A stretch of DNA of 28,070 bases from Lentisphaeria bacterium. Lineage in GTDB: Bacteria; Verrucomicrobiota; Lentisphaeria; Victivallales; Victivallaceae. Of the stretch, positions 24,160-28,070 are shown in pieces. Made by a program: the position numbers and the translations under genes. The stretch lies in assembly GCA_018265615.1 (NCBI GenBank), contig JABLYX010000063.1:1-28070 (forward strand). The letters are read 5' to 3'. The first letter of the stretch is position 1; each line of letters begins with the position of its first letter. The notes under the pieces were generated by a model, which saw only the letters and a list, made by a program, of their open reading frames with translations, was not told where the DNA came from and made no database searches.

Positions 24160-24191
24160 TCCGGACATAACACATGCCGGGAGGAAAAATC

Positions 24192-25400
24192 TTGTCTGAT
24201 GTCTATCTGATCAGCGGCGTCGCGTTGTCCGGCAACAAAGGCGCTTCGGGAATGGCGGAGTCATTGATCCGGAACCTGCGCGAACGCGATCCCGGGGCGC
24301 GCTTTTACATCTTCTCCTACTATCCCCGCGCCGATCGCGCGCTGCTGAAGGACGCTCCGGCGGTGGAGCTGCTCGACGGCAGCCCGCGGAAGGTGGTCCT
24401 GCTCTTTTTCTGCTCGCTCTGGGCCGGCGCGTGCGTCCGGCTGCACCTGCCGCGCGGCTGGTACGCCCGGGGCGAACTGGGGAGGATCGCGGAGTGCGGC
24501 CTCTGGCTGGACGCCTCCGGAATCTCGTTCGTCGACGGGCGCGAGAAGTTCCTGATCTTCAATATCCTGAGTATTTTCCCGGCGCTGGCGCTGAAGATTC
24601 CGGTCATCAAGGTCGCGCAGGCGATGGGGCCGTTCAACCGCCGGATCAACCGGATTGCCGCGAAGCTGGTCCTGCCGCGCCTGCGCCTGATCGTCGCGCG
24701 CGGCGCCGTGACGCGGAGGTACCTCGACACGCTCGGGCTGACGAACGTCATCGACGGCTCCGATATCGCCTTCTCCCTGAAAGCCGGGGAGCCGGAGCGG
24801 GAGGCGGCCGCGGAATACCTGCCGCCGAAGGGGCGCCGCACGATCGGCGTCTCCCCGAGCCAGGTGGTCTGGAAGCTGTGCGAAGAGAAGAAGATACCCT
24901 ATCTTGAAACCCTGAGGCAGTGTGTCGAAAAGTGGGCCGGCGAAGGCGTCGACTGTGTGGTTTTTCCGCACTCCGCGCGCAAGGGGAGTGAGAAGACGCA
25001 CAACAACGACCTGCCGCTGCTGCGCCGGTTCGCCGCGATGCTGCCGGAATCGGCCCATATCCGGATCGTGGAGGAAGAGCTGAGCGCGGGTGAGCTGCGC
25101 ATGCTGATCGGCTCCCTTGACCTGCTGGTCGCTTCCCGCTTCCATGCGATCATTTCGGCCATGGCCACCGGGGTTCCGGCCGTGGTGATCGGCTGGAGCC
25201 ACAAGTACGCCGAGGTCCTTGCTCCGTTTGAGCTCGATGAGTTTGTGATCCCCTACGCGGAGCTCAGCTGCGATGCGGTGCAGAAGCGCGTGGAGCAGAT
25301 CGAAGCGGATCGGCCGGAGCTCTCCGCGCGGATCCGGGGCGTGACCGCCGGCATCCTGCGGGAGAACGACCGTTTCTTCGACCGGCTCACCGTCCGGTGA
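24192..25400 (+). CDS. Polysaccharide pyruvyl transferase family protein
   Basis: A 402-residue protein. The N-terminus SDVYLISGVALSGNKGASGMAESLIRNL, the middle ECGLWLDASGISFVDG, MGPFN, the C-terminal FPHSARKGSEKTHNNDL, VEEELSAGELRMLIGSLDLLVASRFHAIISAMATGVPAVVIGWSHKY all match the CsaB/WcaK family with its conserved SRFHA and GWSHKY motifs. It is expected to add pyruvate ketals from phosphoenolpyruvate to sugars of surface polymers, but many family members are uncharacterised. TTG at 24192 has GGAGG 7 nt upstream. The ATG at 24174 has no ribosome site and is rejected. It follows gtrA after 32 bp and is the last gene of the operon. Confidence 0.9.
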   Translation: MSDVYLISGVALSGNKGASGMAESLIRNLRERDPGARFYIFSYYPRADRALLKDAPAVELLDGSPRKVVLLFFCSLWAGACVRLHLPRGWYARGELGRIAECGLWLDASGISFVDGREKFLIFNILSIFPALALKIPVIKVAQAMGPFNRRINRIAAKLVLPRLRLIVARGAVTRRYLDTLGLTNVIDGSDIAFSLKAGEPEREAAAEYLPPKGRRTIGVSPSQVVWKLCEEKKIPYLETLRQCVEKWAGEGVDCVVFPHSARKGSEKTHNNDLPLLRRFAAMLPESAHIRIVEEELSAGELRMLIGSLDLLVASRFHAIISAMATGVPAVVIGWSHKYAEVLAPFELDEFVIPYAELSCDAVQKRVEQIEADRPELSARIRGVTAGILRENDRFFDRLTVR

Positions 25401-25403
25401 CGG

Positions 25404-27023
25404 CTACTCCGCGACCGGCTTTTCCTGCCTCCGGAGCTCCGGCGGCAGGGGGGTGAACACTTTCTCCGCGATTTCCGACTTCTGCTCGTCGAGCAGCAGG
25501 CACCTGACCGGGCCGCCGGAGGGCGGGGGAGCCTGCGGGAACAGCAGAATCCAGAACCTGCCCGACTCGTCCCGGAACGGCAGGAACCGCTCGCCGTACC
25601 CCGGAATCAGCCCGACCGGCCCCCGGAATGTGGTCCACATGTCGCCGTATTTGAAATCCCGGCTGGATATCCGCCCGTCGAGGAACTCCTCCTTATCGCG
25701 GATCCGGGAGAGCACCGGCAGCGCTTCGGCCCGCGCCGCGGCGAATTTCCGCTCGGTCGAGAGCAGCGCGAAAAGGTGCTCCCCGTGACTGATCTGGTTG
25801 CCCGCCCGGATCAGCATCAGCAGCAGCAGAACCCCGGCGAAAAGAGCCTGGCAGAGCGTCACCGCGCAGGCCGGGAAACGGCGCTTCAGGGCCTCTCCCG
25901 CATCTCTCCAGCTTCCGGTCAGGATGATCATGCCGAATACGGCGAGCAGCAGGAAGTAGCGGCCGTGCGGCCGCTCCGGATGCAGGAACGGGAACACCTT
26001 GTACACCATGTAGCAGTGGAGCAGGTAAACCGTGAGGAAGGAGAACGCGATGAAGCGCCGCTCCCTGCTCCCTTTCCGGTACTGGAACACAGCGAGCGGC
26101 AGCGACAGCGCGAAAAGCATGACCAGGGGGATGGTTTCGAAGTATTTCCCCCGGATATCCAGCGGTCGCAGGAACGAGAGCAGATACTGCAGGAGGCCCA
26201 GATACTGCGGATTGGGGCGGTCGCTCAGGTGGGAGCCGAGAATGACCTCCGGCCGCCCGAAGGTCGTCCCGAAAAAGTGGTTCAGCAGCACGGTTTCACT
26301 CCCGAGCACCAGCAGGAGCCCGAGCATGAACAGAAAAACCGCCGGGTCGAAGTGGAACTTCCAGACCCGGAAGAAGCATTTTTTCCCGGAGGGCCAAAGC
26401 GAGAGGAACAGCAGGAACGCCGCGCCCCAGTAAAGCGAAGTGAACTTGCAGCCGTAGGAGATCCCGACCAGGAGCCCGCTGAAGAACACCGGCGCGAGCG
26501 CGCCGTTTTTCATGTGGCGCAGCAGCAGCCAGGCCGCGAGCAGCACGTAGAACGCGGCGGGGAGCATCGGCAGGAACTGCGTGCTTTCGCGCACCGTGAG
26601 CGGAAAGAGCATGCACAGCAGGAACGCCGCCGCCGCCGCCGTCTGGCTGCACAGCCGCCTGACGATCAGAAACAGCAGGATCCCAGTCCCCAGCGCCATC
26701 AGCAGCGGATAGATGTAGTAGACCCACGGGGAATCCCCGAGGAGTTCGATCAGGCCGAGCACCGGCATGTTGATCCCCCAGCGCCCCTGGTGATGGTCCG
26801 GATAGAGCGGGTACCACTGCTGCAGAGAGGCGTAATAGCGCAGGAACCCCCATTTCCAGACGGCGTCCCCGCTCTTCTCCATGAAGTTCAGCGTGACGGC
26901 GCGCCAGACGATGAAAAAGGCGATCAGGGGCGTGAGCAGCCGGCTGAGCGGCATGGCGTTGATTGCGCAGGCGGCCCGGTCGGCGGCGGCCTGAAGCTTG
27001 TCGGTCCATCGGGAGAGATGCAT
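25404..27023 (-). CDS. Multi-spanning membrane protein, GT-C glycosyltransferase-like
   Basis: A 539-residue protein with about 10-11 membrane helices. Helix one (LTPLIAFFIVWRAVTL) is followed by an extracytoplasmic loop with acidic and His residues (EKSGDAVWKW, YPDHHQGRWG), the place where GT-C enzymes of the ArnT/PMT group keep catalytic residues. A soluble C-terminal segment follows (from about 425: DKEEFLDGRISSRDFKYGDMWTTFRG). No specific family is recognised. It is the last gene after galE and the exonuclease gene, 22 bp behind the latter. GGAGG lies 11 nt before the ATG. Its stop is 3 bp from the pyruvyl transferase stop (convergent genes). Sugar transfer to a surface polymer is a reasonable guess. 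Confidence 0.8.
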   Translation of the reverse strand: MHLSRWTDKLQAAADRAACAINAMPLSRLLTPLIAFFIVWRAVTLNFMEKSGDAVWKWGFLRYYASLQQWYPLYPDHHQGRWGINMPVLGLIELLGDSPWVYYIYPLLMALGTGILLFLIVRRLCSQTAAAAAFLLCMLFPLTVRESTQFLPMLPAAFYVLLAAWLLLRHMKNGALAPVFFSGLLVGISYGCKFTSLYWGAAFLLFLSLWPSGKKCFFRVWKFHFDPAVFLFMLGLLLVLGSETVLLNHFFGTTFGRPEVILGSHLSDRPNPQYLGLLQYLLSFLRPLDIRGKYFETIPLVMLFALSLPLAVFQYRKGSRERRFIAFSFLTVYLLHCYMVYKVFPFLHPERPHGRYFLLLAVFGMIILTGSWRDAGEALKRRFPACAVTLCQALFAGVLLLLMLIRAGNQISHGEHLFALLSTERKFAAARAEALPVLSRIRDKEEFLDGRISSRDFKYGDMWTTFRGPVGLIPGYGERFLPFRDESGRFWILLFPQAPPPSGGPVRCLLLDEQKSEIAEKVFTPLPPELRRQEKPVAE

Positions 27024-27045
27024 GGTGGCTGGAACCTCCTGAACG

Positions 27046-27594
27046 TTACTGGGAAGCGCTGCGGCGCAACGCTTCGGTGAGGGCGATTTCGAGGACTTTC
27101 ACGGTCCACTCCACGTCGGCTCCGGCGCGGTGGGCGGCCATCCCCTTTTCCGACGGAAGCTGGAAGTAGGCGCGCAGGCTCTGCAAACTGTACGAGGGCA
27201 GCCCCGGGTGGGTCTTGCGCAGCAGCCTCAGCGAGTCGAGCGTCCTGCCGCTCCAGAGCGGCAGCCCGACGCGCGCGAGCCCCTCCTGCAGGAAACCGAG
27301 GTCGAAGAGCGCGTTGTGCGCGACGAGCGTGCTCTCCTCCGCGAGCCGCAGGAAGCCGGTGACGGCCTCCTTGAAATGCGGCGCATCCTTCACCATCCCG
27401 TCGCTGATGCGGTGCACCGCGGTCGCGGCGGGCGGGATCGGCCGGCCGGGATGGATCAGCGTCTGGAAACGCCGCAGGCTCCCGTCGGCCTCCACCCGTA
27501 TCGCGGCGAGTTCCACGATACGGTCGTTCGATGGGCTCATCCCGGTGGTTTCGACGTCGAACACCGTGAACGGCCCGAGCTCGTGCCAGGTCAA
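27046..27594 (-). CDS. DnaQ-like 3'-5' exonuclease (DNA polymerase III epsilon type)
   Basis: About 182 residues. It holds the three motifs of DEDDh exonucleases: Exo I FDVETTG, Exo II HNALFDLGFL and Exo III HRAGADVEWT. The His in Exo III makes it DEDDh. These enzymes act in proofreading or in DNA or RNA trimming. The protein is shorter than E. coli DnaQ (243) and lacks its C-terminal tail, so it may be a stand-alone exonuclease. The start chosen is TTG at 27594, overlapping the galE stop as TTGA; GTG at 27633 is the longer alternative. Neither has a strong Shine-Dalgarno. Between galE and a membrane glycosyltransferase-like gene its placement looks incidental. Confidence 0.88.
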   Translation of the reverse strand: MTWHELGPFTVFDVETTGMSPSNDRIVELAAIRVEADGSLRRFQTLIHPGRPIPPAATAVHRISDGMVKDAPHFKEAVTGFLRLAEESTLVAHNALFDLGFLQEGLARVGLPLWSGRTLDSLRLLRKTHPGLPSYSLQSLRAYFQLPSEKGMAAHRAGADVEWTVKVLEIALTEALRRSASQ

Positions 27595-28070
27595 TTCGCG
27601 TATCCGTTCGGATGCTTGAGCTGCCACTTCCACGCCGATTCGATGATCTGCCCGGCGGATTCGTATTTCGGCTGCCAGTGCAGCGCCGCCTTGATCCGGT
27701 CGCTGCAGGCGATGAGCCTGGCCGGGTCGCCGGGGCGGCGCGGCGCGAGCTCGCAGTTCACCTTCTTGCCGGTCACCTCTTCGGCGGCGTCGATGATCTC
27801 CCTGACCGAGAGTCCGTTGCCGGTGCCGAGGTTGTAGTGGCCGCTCTCGGGCGCCGAAAGCGCGAGCTCATGCGCCTGGGCGAGATCGAGGATGTGGATG
27901 TAGTCGCGCACGCAGGTGCCGTCGGCGGTGTCGTAGTCGTCGCCGTAGATCATGAGCTTCTCGCGCTTGCCGCGGATCGTCTGCAGGATGATCGGGATCA
28001 GGTGGCTCTCGGGGCGGTGGTCCTCGCCGTATTTCTCCGACGCGCCGGCCGCGTTGAAGTAGCGCAGCGC
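27591..28070 (-). CDS. galE: UDP-glucose 4-epimerase (partial, N-terminus off right edge)
   Basis: The last 159 codons are present. They contain LRYFNAAGASE, SHLIPIILQ, IYGDDYDTADGTCVRDYIHI, LDLAQAHELAL, YNLGTGNGLSV, GKKVNCELAPRRPGDPARLIA and LHWQPKYESAGQIIESAWKW, the C-terminal half of bacterial GalE. The NAD-binding and YxxxK parts lie outside the window. The enzyme interconverts UDP-glucose and UDP-galactose, supplying sugars for surface polymers or using galactose. The reading frame overlaps the exonuclease start by 4 nt (TTGA). A related UDP-sugar epimerase cannot be excluded without the N-terminus. Confidence 0.9.
   Translation of the reverse strand, partial: ALRYFNAAGASEKYGEDHRPESHLIPIILQTIRGKREKLMIYGDDYDTADGTCVRDYIHILDLAQAHELALSAPESGHYNLGTGNGLSVREIIDAAEEVTGKKVNCELAPRRPGDPARLIACSDRIKAALHWQPKYESAGQIIESAWKWQLKHPNGYAN

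Noticed and set aside
24174..24191. ATG start for the pyruvyl transferase six codons upstream
   Set aside because: No ribosome site precedes it, and its codons contain the GGAGG used by the TTG at 24192.
26625..26645. Run of GCC triplets
   Set aside because: It encodes a run of alanines in a membrane helix of the GT-C-like protein on the minus strand; composition explains it.

Overview
The window is GC-rich, gene-dense bacterial DNA with no rRNA, tRNA or CRISPR array that I can see. The mix points to an anaerobic, glycan-degrading Lentisphaerota-type organism (Victivallis-like). It has pseudopilin-like proteins of the 'FTLIELLVVIAIIAIL' type next to GntR/LacI-hybrid regulators, a heparinase II/III-family lyase, a GH78 rhamnosidase with an AraC regulator, a sigma-54 two-component system and a Hanks-type kinase. 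This assignment is an inference from gene content and is not proven by any marker gene.

Layout. (1) 1-1600, minus strand: a GntR/LacI-hybrid regulator and, downstream of it, a pseudopilin-like protein cut by the left edge. The regulator has a near-consensus sigma-70 promoter with a palindrome placed between the -35 and -10 boxes. (2) 1760-6307, plus strand: an NtrC-type response regulator, then a membrane histidine kinase and a stand-alone KdpD N-terminal/Usp protein. The last two lie behind a consensus sigma-54 (-24/-12) promoter, so the response regulator probably drives its own sensor genes. No kdpFABC is present. (3) 9074-6312, minus strand: a marR-MATE-sirtuin operon with a 17-bp operator-like palindrome at the promoter. 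(4) 15260-9105, minus strand: a GntR regulator, pseudopilin and heparinase-like lyase, tightly coupled, then a hairpin and a multi-spanning membrane protein. Two copies of ATACCTGTAT flank the regulator's promoter. (5) 15351-18559, plus strand: a small secreted protein, a membrane-anchored protein with six CxxC motifs and a transmembrane Ser/Thr kinase. Together they look like an uncharacterised signalling operon.

(6) 18599-19209: two strong hairpins, then a 262-bp-period tandem duplication that runs into the 3' end of an araC-family gene and supplies its last 16 codons and its stop. (7) 19159-22610: divergent araC and alpha-L-rhamnosidase genes with two perfect 12-bp palindromes between them. 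(8) 22632-25400, plus strand: a polyprenyl-phosphate glycosyltransferase, a GtrA-like protein and a polysaccharide pyruvyl transferase from a clear sigma-70 promoter. These converge on a minus-strand operon of galE (cut by the right edge), a DnaQ-like exonuclease and a GT-C-like membrane protein. This end of the window looks devoted to making and decorating surface glycans.

The items most worth a second look are the sigma-54-controlled split Kdp-type sensor, the kinase operon (whose kinase carries a C-terminal domain with what looks like a decayed zincin motif), and the repeat that has become part of the araC reading frame.
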